A stretch of DNA of 18,814 bases, taken from assembly GCA_041660205.1 (NCBI GenBank), contig JBAZWT010000016.1, positions 1 through 18,814 on the forward strand, written 5' to 3'. The position numbers and the translations under genes were made by a program. This document shows, one piece after another, positions 8,492-16,056 of the stretch. Numbering within the stretch: position 1 is the stretch's first letter; each line of letters starts with the position of its first letter. The DNA is from Candidatus Babeliales bacterium. Lineage in GTDB: Bacteria; Babelota; Babeliae; Babelales; Chromulinivoraceae. The notes under the pieces are model-generated. The model did no database searches. It was not told where the DNA came from and saw only the letters and a program-made list of their open reading frames with translations.

Positions 8492-9169
8492 ATGAATAAA
8501 TCGCTTTTAATGACTATCGTCTTTGCAACAGCTTTGACGCAAGCAAGCCAAAATCCAAAAGGAGTTTCTTTTCATCCAGACACTCCTCCTTACGCAGCAT
8601 GGTCCAACAAACCTGTATCAAATCAACATGATTCACTCAATCGTTCATTTCGTTTTTCACAAAATGGAAGTTCTCCTGAGCAGCAAAATCCTTCATCTTC
8701 TTCATTAACAGCAAGACTTTCATCTTCTGCCCTATATGATGCTAAACAAACTCCGAATACTTCTGAAATTTCACCTGATGCTCAAGAACCTAAAGATTTT
8801 TCTGGCGCTACTGCACCAAGCAATACACCTGAAAGAATTACTCCTGGCGCTATTGCACCATGCAATACACCTGAAAATTATTCTGGCACTGCAGCACCAT
8901 GCAATACACCAGAACCTACATTATCACCTGAAGAAATGTATAATCTAGAACATGCAGAATTAAGCAAAAGAATACGCGTATCTGGTACACAAGAACAAGA
9001 ACGCGAAGATTTAAAATTTTTTGGCAAAACAGGAACTTTTAAAACAGTCGATGCTTTGCTTATCCAGCAAGCAATAACACGTCCTCTGCCTGTTCGAGTA
9101 TATGGCACTCCAATTCAATCATCTACTGGAATGGCAATAACTCCTGTTTATTCTACAGATACTAAATAA
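8492..9169 (+). CDS. Secreted Ser/Thr/Pro-rich protein with internal NTPE repeats, unknown function
   Basis: The frame is open from 8384, but the start at 8492 is preferred: AGGGA at 8479-8483 lies 8 bases upstream, a promoter-like box lies at 8438-8443, and translation begins directly at a signal peptide (MNKSLLMTIVFATALTQAS). This gives 225 residues. The mature protein is low-complexity and rich in Ser, Thr, Pro, Asn and Gln. Residues 102-141 hold three tandem units of 13, 14 and 13 residues, each containing G-(T/A)-x-A-P-(S/C)-N-T-P-E. Two of the three units carry one Cys. The C-terminal ~80 residues are less repetitive. No domain is recognised. The composition suggests a surface or exported protein, but that is inference only. 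Transcription ends at the strong hairpin at 9188-9219. Confidence 0.72.
   Translation: MNKSLLMTIVFATALTQASQNPKGVSFHPDTPPYAAWSNKPVSNQHDSLNRSFRFSQNGSSPEQQNPSSSSLTARLSSSALYDAKQTPNTSEISPDAQEPKDFSGATAPSNTPERITPGAIAPCNTPENYSGTAAPCNTPEPTLSPEEMYNLEHAELSKRIRVSGTQEQEREDLKFFGKTGTFKTVDALLIQQAITRPLPVRVYGTPIQSSTGMAITPVYSTDTK
8795..8914 (+). repeat. Three in-frame tandem repeats of 39, 42 and 39 bases
   Basis: Units are 8795-8833, 8834-8875 and 8876-8914. Each ends in a near-identical stretch encoding Asn-Thr-Pro-Glu (AATACACC(T/A)GAA), and the core GGC(G/A)CT is shared. They expand and contract in whole codons, so the reading frame is kept. Confidence 0.85.
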
Positions 9170-9187
9170 CTAAAAATCATTTCATTA

Positions 9188-9219
9188 AAAAAGCCCTTGA
9201 GAAATCTCAAGGGCTTTTT
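9188..9219 (+). terminator. Strong intrinsic terminator
   Basis: Perfect inverted repeat AAAAAGCCCTTGAGA / TCTCAAGGGCTTTTT around a 2-base centre, ending in a T-run. It lies 18 bases after the stop of the repeat-protein gene and would also work in part on the other strand. Confidence 0.93.
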
Positions 9220-9240
9220 CTTTGTAAAAATTGAACAAAC

Positions 9241-9281
9241 AAAAAGAGAGAAGTCTGTGCATTGTCAGCTTCTCTCTTTTT
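9241..9281. terminator. Terminator hairpin after the M48-like gene, copy 1 of a duplicated hairpin
   Basis: Arms AAAAAGAGAGAAG (9241-9253) and CTTCTCTCTTTTT (9269-9281) pair perfectly over 13 bp. It is downstream of the minus-strand protease gene and can act on both strands. Its right arm and following tail recur almost identically at 10124-10155. Confidence 0.85.
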
Positions 9282-9310
9282 TTATTTTTAAAACTCTAAA
9301 TTATCTAATT

Positions 9311-10075
9311 TTAAGCAACCACCGCAACAGGCTCATCTTTATCATATGATGGATCAACACTTTGCGGAACAACTACTAATTCGTAGCCAAATTTATTTTT
9401 AAATTCTGCTTTAATTCGAGATAAACGATACTTAGTAAATGAATGCGCAATACCAGGTAAAAATCCTAACGGAGCAAAACGATCTAAGAATTCATAAGCA
9501 GCGATCCAAGCTTGTGGATTACTGCAATGCTTCATAGCAAAATCATCTGCCGCATATTCTCTAGTTGCCTGCATATAAATCATAGATACATATGATGCCA
9601 TAACTACAGCAAGACTACCAACTGCTATTTTATTTCTATTATTCAATGACAAATCAAGAGATGACACAACAGCATCAATTAAATATGGCGCTACAATCAT
9701 ACTAGCCAAAGCAATTTGTGATTTTACAATATCTAAATTATGAATATGACCAGCTTCATGCAGCAAAATCCACTCAGTCATTTCTTTATAAAATTTATTG
9801 CCCTTTTCTAATTCTTCAATCCATTTATGAGCAAAATAAATAGTATCATTATCAGCACAAGGTCCACTCCAAATAATAATTGGAATATTTTTTAAAGCTT
9901 CTGGATACTTAACGCGTAAAGCATCAAAATATTTAACAGTTTTTGGATAATAAGTTTCACTCAACTCCCAATATCCACCAAGTCCAACGCCATTTAAAAC
10001 GTTGTTACAGCAACCATTTGCTTTTTCTGATGAAAAAGTGAATAAAGCTACACATAAAAATAATAATTTTTTCAT
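9311..10075 (-). CDS. M48-like membrane/secreted zinc metalloprotease
   Basis: A 254-residue gluzincin-type peptidase. It has a signal peptide (about residues 1-20), zinc motif HEAGH (106-110), and a candidate third ligand in E173-Y-A-A-D177, which matches the E-x-x-x-D helix of M48 enzymes (HtpX/Ste24 relatives). Two hydrophobic stretches between the motifs (about 120-140 and 149-168) probably insert in the membrane. The gene follows groEL on the same strand, and its ribosome-binding site AGGAAAG is just upstream of the ATG. Only 23 bases separate the groEL terminator hairpin from the start, so it probably depends on read-through from groESL or a promoter overlapping the hairpin. A role in envelope protein quality control is plausible from family and context. 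The substrate is unknown. Confidence 0.82.
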   Translation of the reverse strand: MKKLLFLCVALFTFSSEKANGCCNNVLNGVGLGGYWELSETYYPKTVKYFDALRVKYPEALKNIPIIIWSGPCADNDTIYFAHKWIEELEKGNKFYKEMTEWILLHEAGHIHNLDIVKSQIALASMIVAPYLIDAVVSSLDLSLNNRNKIAVGSLAVVMASYVSMIYMQATREYAADDFAMKHCSNPQAWIAAYEFLDRFAPLGFLPGIAHSFTKYRLSRIKAEFKNKFGYELVVVPQSVDPSYDKDEPVAVVA

Positions 10076-10098
10076 GAATCTTTCCTAATTAATTACAC

Positions 10099-10139
10099 AA
10101 AAAGAGAGGAGCTAGCACCATGCCAGCTTCTCTCTTTTT
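10099..10139 (-). terminator. Terminator/attenuator hairpin after groEL, copy 2 of duplicated hairpin
   Basis: Arms 10099-10113 and 10125-10139 (AAAAAGAGAGGAGCT / AGCTTCTCTCTTTTT) pair over 15 bp with one G-U. In the minus direction the stem is followed by TTTTTGTG. It separates groEL from the protease gene and may set the level of read-through. Confidence 0.8.
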
Positions 10140-10169
10140 TTATTTTTAAACTCTATGTAACTATGCTTC

Positions 10170-11837
10170 TTACATCATCCCAGACATACCGCCCATACCC
10201 ATAGGAGGCATTGGATGATCTTTTTTCTCTTCTTCAATGTCGCAAATCATTGCTTCAGTTGTCAGTAGCAGTCCAGCAATCGATGCTGCATTTTGCAATG
10301 CACAACGAGTTACTTTCACAGGATCGATGATCCCTGCCGCAATCATATCTACATATGTGCCTTCTTTTGCATCAAAGCCCATTTTCACATTAGCAGCGTC
10401 AATAGTGTCGTTTCCAGTTTTAGCGGTATAGCCAGCAATAGCGTTAACCACTACAGAACCTTCATGACCAGCGTTTGAAGCGATAATGCGAAGCGGTTCT
10501 TCGATAGCGCGACGAACAATTTGAGCACCAAGTTTTTCGTCACCAGAAAGTTGTAGATCATTTAAAGCTGTTTGAGCATGAAGTAATGCACAACCACCAC
10601 CGACTACAATACCTTCTTCAACGGCTGCGCTTGTTGCACTTAAAGCATCATCGATACGATCTTTGATCTCTTTCATTTCAACTTCAGTAGCAGCACCAAC
10701 TTTGATCACTGCAATTCCGCCAGCAAGCTTTGCTAAACGTTCTTGCAACTTTTCAGAGTCGTACTCTGACGTGCAATTTTCAATTTGCATTCTGATTTGA
10801 GCAACACGACCTTTGATAGCACCTTCAGATCCAAGACCTTCAATAATGGTGCATTCATCTTTGGTCAATATTACTTTTTTAGCACGACCTAAATCTTGTT
10901 CCATTGTTGTATCAAGGTTCATACCTTTGTCTTCAGAAATCACAACACCGCCAGTAACAATTGCGATATCTTCAAGCATTTCTTTACGACGATCACCAAA
11001 ACCAGGAGCTTTAACCGCAGCTACTTTTAAAGTACCGCGAATTTTGTTTACAACGAGTGTTGCAAGCGCTTCGCCTTCAAGGTCTTCAGCAATGATTAAA
11101 AGTGATCTGCCATTTTTTGCTACATTTTCAAGAATTGAAATAAGCGACTTCATATTGGATATTTTTTTATCACACAACAAAATCAATGGATCGTTTAAGA
11201 CTGCTTCCATTTTTTCAGAATCAGTCACGAAGTAAGGAGACAAGTATCCACGATCAAATCGTAGACCTTCTACAACGATTAATTCGTTTTCAGTGCCTTT
11301 CGCTTCTTCAACCGTAATCACACCATCTTGGCCAACTTTTTCCATTGCATCAGCAATTATTTGACCAATAGCTACGTCGTAGTTTGCAGAAATTGTAGCA
11401 ACTTGCTCAATTTCTTTTTTGTTGGTGACTTGCTTTGCCATTGCTTTGAGTGATTTGACCACCGCCTCAACAGCTTTGTCGATTCCACGCTTTAATTCCA
11501 TAGGGTTTGCGCCCGCAGTAACGAATTTGTTACCTTCTTGAAAAATAGCTTGAGCCAAAACAGTTGCAGTTGTTGTTCCATCACCAGCTACGTCAGCTGT
11601 GCGACTTGCCACTTCTTTAACCATCTGAGCGCCCATATTTTCGAGCTTATCTTTTAATTCGATCTCTTTTGCTACAGTTACACCATCTTTAGTTATAGCT
11701 GGTGGTCCAAATGATTTTTCGATCGTTACGTTACGGCCTTTGGGCCCGAGAGTTACTTTAACCGCATTGGCTAGGATATTAACCCCATCCAATATTTTTG
11801 ATCGAGCCTGAGACCCGAATACGATTCTTTTTGCCAT
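10170..11837 (-). CDS. groL: Chaperonin GroEL
   Basis: The 60-kDa chaperonin subunit, which folds cytosolic proteins in an ATP-driven double ring with GroES. The 555 residues cover the whole family length. Visible features are the N-terminal TLGPKGRNV and ITKDGVTVAKEI nucleotide-site segments, GDGTTTATVLA, the D-A-L-S-A-T-S-A-A-V-E-E-G segment holding the catalytic Asp region, and VVGGGCALL. It ends in a Gly-Met-rich tail (GMGGMSGMM). The gene lies 39 bases after groES and has its own ribosome-binding site GAAGGG. No anomaly was seen. Confidence 0.99.
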   Translation of the reverse strand: MAKRIVFGSQARSKILDGVNILANAVKVTLGPKGRNVTIEKSFGPPAITKDGVTVAKEIELKDKLENMGAQMVKEVASRTADVAGDGTTTATVLAQAIFQEGNKFVTAGANPMELKRGIDKAVEAVVKSLKAMAKQVTNKKEIEQVATISANYDVAIGQIIADAMEKVGQDGVITVEEAKGTENELIVVEGLRFDRGYLSPYFVTDSEKMEAVLNDPLILLCDKKISNMKSLISILENVAKNGRSLLIIAEDLEGEALATLVVNKIRGTLKVAAVKAPGFGDRRKEMLEDIAIVTGGVVISEDKGMNLDTTMEQDLGRAKKVILTKDECTIIEGLGSEGAIKGRVAQIRMQIENCTSEYDSEKLQERLAKLAGGIAVIKVGAATEVEMKEIKDRIDDALSATSAAVEEGIVVGGGCALLHAQTALNDLQLSGDEKLGAQIVRRAIEEPLRIIASNAGHEGSVVVNAIAGYTAKTGNDTIDAANVKMGFDAKEGTYVDMIAAGIIDPVKVTRCALQNAASIAGLLLTTEAMICDIEEEKKDHPMPPMGMGGMSGMM

Positions 11838-11876
11838 GCTTTACAACCCTTCACGGTTACTAATTTAATTCTTCAA

Positions 11877-12161
11877 TTACTCGATAATACCTAGAATGTC
11901 ATCTTCTTTAAGAACTAAGAACTTTTCCCCAGCCTTTGTTCCTGCATATTTACCAAAAAAGATAGTATCACCAACCTTGACTTGCATAGGTATAAGATCA
12001 CCTTTGTCATTTTTAAGACCACACCCTACTGCCATAACTTTACCAGTTTGAGTTTCTTCTTTAGCTGCATCGGGTATATAAAGTCCGCCAGCGGTCTTAG
12101 TTTCTTCTTCTATTCGTTTAATCCAAACATTGTTACCGAGTGGCCGAAATTTTTCAAACAT
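11877..12161 (-). CDS. groS: Co-chaperonin GroES
   Basis: A 94-residue co-chaperonin that caps GroEL. It starts with FRPLGNNVWIKRIEEE, contains the mobile loop KTAGGLYIPDAAKEE in which the usual I-V-L contact tripeptide reads L-Y-I, and has the C-terminal strands VKVGDTIFFGKYAG and DDILGIIE. The length is standard. It is the first gene of the groES-groEL unit, with a clear promoter at 12242-12269. No CIRCE/HrcA operator and no sigma32-type -10 box were found; instead the translation start is embedded in a perfect hairpin (12161-12182). Confidence 0.98.
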   Translation of the reverse strand: MFEKFRPLGNNVWIKRIEEETKTAGGLYIPDAAKEETQTGKVMAVGCGLKNDKGDLIPMQVKVGDTIFFGKYAGTKAGEKFLVLKEDDILGIIE

Positions 12162-12182
12162 ATAAACACCCTTTTGTTTATA
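12161..12182 (-). promoter_or_regulatory. Hairpin presenting the groES Shine-Dalgarno in its loop
   Basis: On the minus-strand mRNA, UAUAAACA and UGUUUAUA pair perfectly over 8 bp. The 6-base loop AAAGGG is the Shine-Dalgarno. The last stem base is the A of the AUG. An all-but-one A-U stem of this kind could melt with heat and so tune groES translation. Structure seen; function inferred. Confidence 0.6.
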
Positions 12183-12241
12183 AAATGTAACGAATTTCTG
12201 TGGTTTATGGCTGCCTTTTTATCCAGGCTTCCACACTTATA

Positions 12242-12269
12242 ATTATAGCTTAAACCCTAAAATCTTCAA
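12242..12269 (-). promoter_or_regulatory. groESL promoter
   Basis: On the minus strand TTGAAG (12269-12264), 16 bases, then TATAAT (12247-12242). It predicts a leader of about 75 bases before the groES start. The -10 is part of the palindrome TATAATTATA (12238-12247). Confidence 0.7.
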
Positions 12270-12303
12270 TGCCTTTCTGGCAAGGAAAAAGTGTACAGAT
12301 AAA

Positions 12304-12336
12304 GAAAAAGGACCACTTTTGCAGCGGTCCCTTTTT
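12304..12336 (-). terminator. Intrinsic terminator after the VOC gene
   Basis: GGACCACT and AGCGGTCC pair over 8 positions with one A-C mismatch, flanked by A-runs and T-runs on both sides. It lies just beyond the stop of the minus-strand VOC gene. Confidence 0.85.
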
Positions 12337-12348
12337 GTGAAAACTTAT

Positions 12349-12747
12349 TTATTTTGCTTCTTTAGCCTTCTGTGCAAACTCTTGAAGTTTGTCAGGAGTT
12401 GCTTGGTACAGATCCAAAACGTTTCCTCCTGGGTCTTTAATCCCAACCATAACTCCATGTGGAGCTACAACTGGCTCGTTTACAAACGTCACGCCTTCAG
12501 CTTGCAGCTTTTTGTGCAAGGCTAGAAGATCTTCTAGCACTTCAAACACAACGCCTGTGCGAATATTGTCTTGCGCTTGATCTGTTGGGCATAGTCCAAT
12601 TTTGACACAACCAAGATCAAATTCCGCCCATTTTCCTTCAAGATGGAATTTTTGAGGAATTCCTAATTTTTTGTAAAACTCTACAGCTTTTGGCAGATCT
12701 GGTTGCATTAAAATGATCATGCCTAATTTTATCGGTCCATGTTCCAT
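12349..12747 (-). CDS. VOC (glyoxalase/bleomycin-resistance/dioxygenase) superfamily protein
   Basis: A 132-residue single VOC module made of two beta-alpha-beta-beta-beta halves. The first half includes LGMIILMQPDLPKAVEFYKKLG; the second ends with the family hallmark IKDPGGNVLDLYQA. The superfamily spans metal-dependent lyases, isomerases and dioxygenases as well as drug-binding proteins. The usual N-terminal His ligand is not evident in the first strand, so the reaction cannot be assigned. A Lys/Glu/Ala-rich tail closes the protein. An AAGGAG ribosome-binding site precedes the start. A TATAAT box at 12786-12791 and a terminator-like hairpin at 12799-12828 suggest separate transcription from the upstream oxidoreductase gene. 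Confidence 0.88.
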   Translation of the reverse strand: MEHGPIKLGMIILMQPDLPKAVEFYKKLGIPQKFHLEGKWAEFDLGCVKIGLCPTDQAQDNIRTGVVFEVLEDLLALHKKLQAEGVTFVNEPVVAPHGVMVGIKDPGGNVLDLYQATPDKLQEFAQKAKEAK

Positions 12748-12785
12748 AAAAACTCCTTGTTGATAAATAGATTTTCTTTCAGTGT

Positions 12786-12791
12786 ATTATA
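12786..12791 (-). promoter_or_regulatory. Candidate -10 box for VOC gene
   Basis: Perfect TATAAT on the minus strand 38 bases before the VOC start. The -35 region is not consensus. Confidence 0.4.
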
Positions 12792-12798
12792 TTTTTAT

Positions 12799-12828
12799 GA
12801 AAAACTTAAGAGGATCCAGCTCCTTAAG
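12799..12828 (-). terminator. Probable terminator at the end of the FAD oxidoreductase gene
   Basis: Palindromic CTTAAG arms with an adjoining GGA/TCC pairing and a bulge (12805-12828) overlap the oxidoreductase stop. In the minus direction they are followed by TTTTT. Confidence 0.5.
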
Positions 12829-14110
12829 GGATATTTTGTTTTAGCACATTACACAACGCAAAAGATAATTTTGTGCCCAAAGCTGACTGTAATCTCCCAC
12901 CAATCGGAAAGCTACGATATGGACTAACGTAACTATCCATATCTGTTCGACCTTCAAACATATGCTGAGCGCTATACTTTCCAAATGCCGCAGCAATTGG
13001 CAGTCCTGCACACGCTGCAACATAATAAATATGTTTAAAATCTTTATCAGGTCCTACCATTGGAGCAATATCTTTTGAAATACCTATCAAACCTGGCCAC
13101 ACATACTCAAACTGGATAGCAACTTGAGGAAATTTTTTACGGAATGAATTGGTTAATTTTTTAACAATATAATCATGATTGTGAGTTTCTTTAGATGCAT
13201 AAGTTGTCCACAAATCTCCACCGCCAAGCAACAGTCGGTTATCTGCCGTCACGCGAAAATAATTATAAATCAGCTCACTATCCCAAATCATCAGTTTTTC
13301 TTTAGGAAAAATTGCATGAATCTGATCATCGGTTAATTGTTGCGATGCCATAACAAAATTTTGAGCATGATACACATCCTGAGAAAGCATATTTAATTTT
13401 GGCGTAAATCTATCGGTACATACAATGATATAATCAGCAGTAATTTTTGCTTGGCCAGTAATGATTGTGTGATCATGAATGCTTGTCACAGGTGTTTCTT
13501 CAAAAATAAGCACACCTAAAAGCTGCAAGTGTTTTTTCATTTCTTGGCAGTAGCCGTAAGCATTAATCCCAAAAGTATCTTCATACGCTAAACCACCAAA
13601 ATAACCCGTTGATCCAATATATTCATGAACCTTTTTGGCATCATACAGCTCTGACTTAAATCCTAATTTTTGTAAATTTTCATGCTCAATGGCAAAGTCT
13701 TTAAGCACACTCTTGCTGGAAGCAACCATAAGTGAACGAGCAGGCGCGTAACCACAATCAAATTGATTGTCCACAATATTATTTCGGATATTTTCAACGC
13801 CGCCACTAATAAAATTCCATATTTTAGCCGCATCTTGCTGGCTAAATCGCTTTGTAAAATCGGTCAATGAAAGTTCAGCATTTGGAGTAATAAATCCAGA
13901 ACTTTTTCCCGTTGCTCCAGAGCCACAATAAAATTGTTCTAAAACTGCAACCTTTTTCCCTTGTTTGACACACTCAAGTGCAGCACTCAGACCCGCCATG
14001 CCACCACCAATGATTGCAACTTCTACATGTATATCTGCAACTAATGGCATTGGTGCTTCACGCTTGAGATACCACAATACTTGATCTTGAGGAGGCCACA
14101 TATTTTTCAT
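12824..14110 (-). CDS. FAD-dependent amino-acid oxidase-type (DAO family) oxidoreductase
   Basis: A 428-residue flavoenzyme. The dinucleotide fold is clear: V-A-I-I-G35-G-G-M-A-G40-L-S-A-A-L, with an acidic residue at the end of the second strand in VAVLEQF, then GATGKSSGFIT, which corresponds to the FAD contact segment of DAO-family enzymes. Near the C-terminus, WPGLIGISKDIAPMVGP and YYVAACAGLPIAAAFGK match the second FAD-binding region. Relatives include gamma-glutamylputrescine, glycine and sarcosine oxidases; the substrate cannot be told from sequence. No signal peptide is seen, so it is probably cytosolic. The gene starts 15 bases after the ABC exporter gene, with ribosome-binding site AAAGGATG, so the two are almost surely co-transcribed. 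Confidence 0.9.
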   Translation of the reverse strand: MKNMWPPQDQVLWYLKREAPMPLVADIHVEVAIIGGGMAGLSAALECVKQGKKVAVLEQFYCGSGATGKSSGFITPNAELSLTDFTKRFSQQDAAKIWNFISGGVENIRNNIVDNQFDCGYAPARSLMVASSKSVLKDFAIEHENLQKLGFKSELYDAKKVHEYIGSTGYFGGLAYEDTFGINAYGYCQEMKKHLQLLGVLIFEETPVTSIHDHTIITGQAKITADYIIVCTDRFTPKLNMLSQDVYHAQNFVMASQQLTDDQIHAIFPKEKLMIWDSELIYNYFRVTADNRLLLGGGDLWTTYASKETHNHDYIVKKLTNSFRKKFPQVAIQFEYVWPGLIGISKDIAPMVGPDKDFKHIYYVAACAGLPIAAAFGKYSAQHMFEGRTDMDSYVSPYRSFPIGGRLQSALGTKLSFALCNVLKQNIP

Positions 14111-14125
14111 AAACTATCATCCTTT

Positions 14126-15880
14126 TTATACATTCCACAATTGAGCATAGACTCCATTTTTTTCCATCAACTCGTCATGAGATCCAGATTCTACTATCTG
14201 GCCATTATCTAAAACAAAAATAATATCTGCTTGCCGCACGGTTGAAAGACGATGCGCAATAATAATAATCGTATGATCTTTTCTTAAACGATCCATTGAC
14301 TCTGAAATTAAAGATTCAGTCTCATTATCAAGAGCTGACGTTGCTTCATCAAAAACTAAGATACGAGATTTTTTCAGTAAGGCTCGTGCAATGGAGAGTC
14401 TTTGTTTTTGACCACCTGAAAGATTTTTTCCATATTCATGCAAAACTGTTTGATATCCTTGCGGCATTTCCATAATAAAATCATGTGCTTGTGCCATTTG
14501 GGCAGCTTTGATTATATCATCTTGTGATGCTTGAAACGTACCATAGGAAATATTGTCTTGTATGGTTCCATCAACCATGTACACACTTTGACTTACAAGG
14601 CTGATCGACTCTCGTAAATCATCAAGTTTCATATTTTTTATATCACGGCCATCAATAGCAATAGACCCACTTTGTATATCATAAAACCGTAATAATAATT
14701 GCACGATAGTACTTTTTCCAGATCCCGTTGTTCCTACAAAGCCCACTGTTGTTTGCGCTGGAATATCAAACGATAAATCTTTAAAAACTTCCACTCCGTT
14801 AGGATATGAGAAAGCAATATTCTCAAAAACAACTTCTCCTTTCATATCTTTAACAGAAAACGATTCTGTTCCGCTCATAATTTTTGGTTTAGCATGCAAA
14901 ACAGCCACAATACGATTTGCAGAAGTAACTGTTTTTTTATATGAATTTACGATATGTGATGCTGTTGTAAATGGCCACAAAAAACGCTGCATTAAAAACA
15001 TAAGTATCGCATACATACTTATTTCAATAGATCCTTGCAATATAAGTTGTCCCCCAACAATCATTGCTGTAATAAATCCAACCATAATAGCTAAGCGAAC
15101 CGAAGGAATATACAAAGCCGTAACATTACTTGAATCACCAAAAATCTTTTTAAAATGATTACTTTCATTATGTAAACGCTTTAATTCATACTGTTCAGTC
15201 GTATAACTTTTTATCGCAGAAATAGCATGCAAACGATACATCGTATGATTCGAAATCTTACCTGACGCCTGACGCAATTTTTCATACAATCGAGCTAATT
15301 TATGTTGAAAATAATAGGCTATATAAATCACGAAAGGAATCGGTATCAACGTTAACAAAAAAACCTTGGGCGAAATATACAGAAACACTGCTCCCAGACC
15401 TATAGTACTTATCATTAATTGAATCAATTCATTCGGGATCTGGCTAAAAAAAGTCCCTATTTGAGCAATATCCTCTTGAACAACAGTCAAGAGTCCACCA
15501 GTTGTTTTAGTTTCAAAATATTCCAGATCCAAGCCTTGCATCGTTTGATATGTTTGCAAACGTAAATCATGTTGAATTTCTTGAGCTAGATCATGCCATG
15601 TTACATAATATAAATACTCAAAAATTGCTTCCAATATCCAAAAGGTTGCCATCAGACCACTCACCACATACAATTGATACATCGGATCTAAAACTCCGAA
15701 CTGAGCAATAACGGACTTTTCTTGACTTACGACAACATCGATTGCAACACTCATTAAAATTTCTGGAATAATATCACACACTTTGTTGATGACAGAATAG
15801 ATGGACGCCAACAAAATACTTTTTTTATGTGGCGAGGTAAAAGACAGTAACCCCACCAAATTATTTTTCGCAAACAACAT
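14126..15880 (-). CDS. MsbA-type ABC exporter, fused permease and ATPase
   Basis: A 584-residue half-transporter that works as a homo- or heterodimer in the inner membrane. The N-terminal six-helix exporter domain spans about residues 15-310; the nucleotide-binding domain follows from about 348. Motifs are Walker A GTTGSGKST (383-391), Q-loop Gln431 in SLVSQSVYM, signature LSGGQ (487-491), Walker B ILVFDE (507-512) and switch His543 in IIIAHRLST. Substrates of this group range from lipid A precursors to peptides and drugs, and none can be chosen here. It lacks a peptidase domain. Ribosome-binding site AAGGAG precedes the start. It leads an operon with the FAD oxidoreductase and lies divergent to the small membrane-protein gene. 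Confidence 0.96.
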   Translation of the reverse strand: MLFAKNNLVGLLSFTSPHKKSILLASIYSVINKVCDIIPEILMSVAIDVVVSQEKSVIAQFGVLDPMYQLYVVSGLMATFWILEAIFEYLYYVTWHDLAQEIQHDLRLQTYQTMQGLDLEYFETKTTGGLLTVVQEDIAQIGTFFSQIPNELIQLMISTIGLGAVFLYISPKVFLLTLIPIPFVIYIAYYFQHKLARLYEKLRQASGKISNHTMYRLHAISAIKSYTTEQYELKRLHNESNHFKKIFGDSSNVTALYIPSVRLAIMVGFITAMIVGGQLILQGSIEISMYAILMFLMQRFLWPFTTASHIVNSYKKTVTSANRIVAVLHAKPKIMSGTESFSVKDMKGEVVFENIAFSYPNGVEVFKDLSFDIPAQTTVGFVGTTGSGKSTIVQLLLRFYDIQSGSIAIDGRDIKNMKLDDLRESISLVSQSVYMVDGTIQDNISYGTFQASQDDIIKAAQMAQAHDFIMEMPQGYQTVLHEYGKNLSGGQKQRLSIARALLKKSRILVFDEATSALDNETESLISESMDRLRKDHTIIIIAHRLSTVRQADIIFVLDNGQIVESGSHDELMEKNGVYAQLWNV

Positions 15881-16056
15881 AAAAACTCCTTAAAACGATA
15901 ATACTTCTGAAAATCTTTCGTAACACAGTTCAATATCTCATTGATATAGTCTGTCATGAATTATGACTTACGCTTCGATAGAGACATCTTTACATTTACG
16001 ATAATGTTTACTACCGTACAAAAGTTATAACTAAACGTCCTAAAAAAGGAGAAAAA

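Noticed and set aside
12162..12300. CIRCE (TTAGCACTC-N9-GAGTGCTAA) or sigma32 promoter before groES
   Set aside because: Neither the inverted repeat nor a CCCCAT-type -10 is present; only a sigma70-type promoter is seen.
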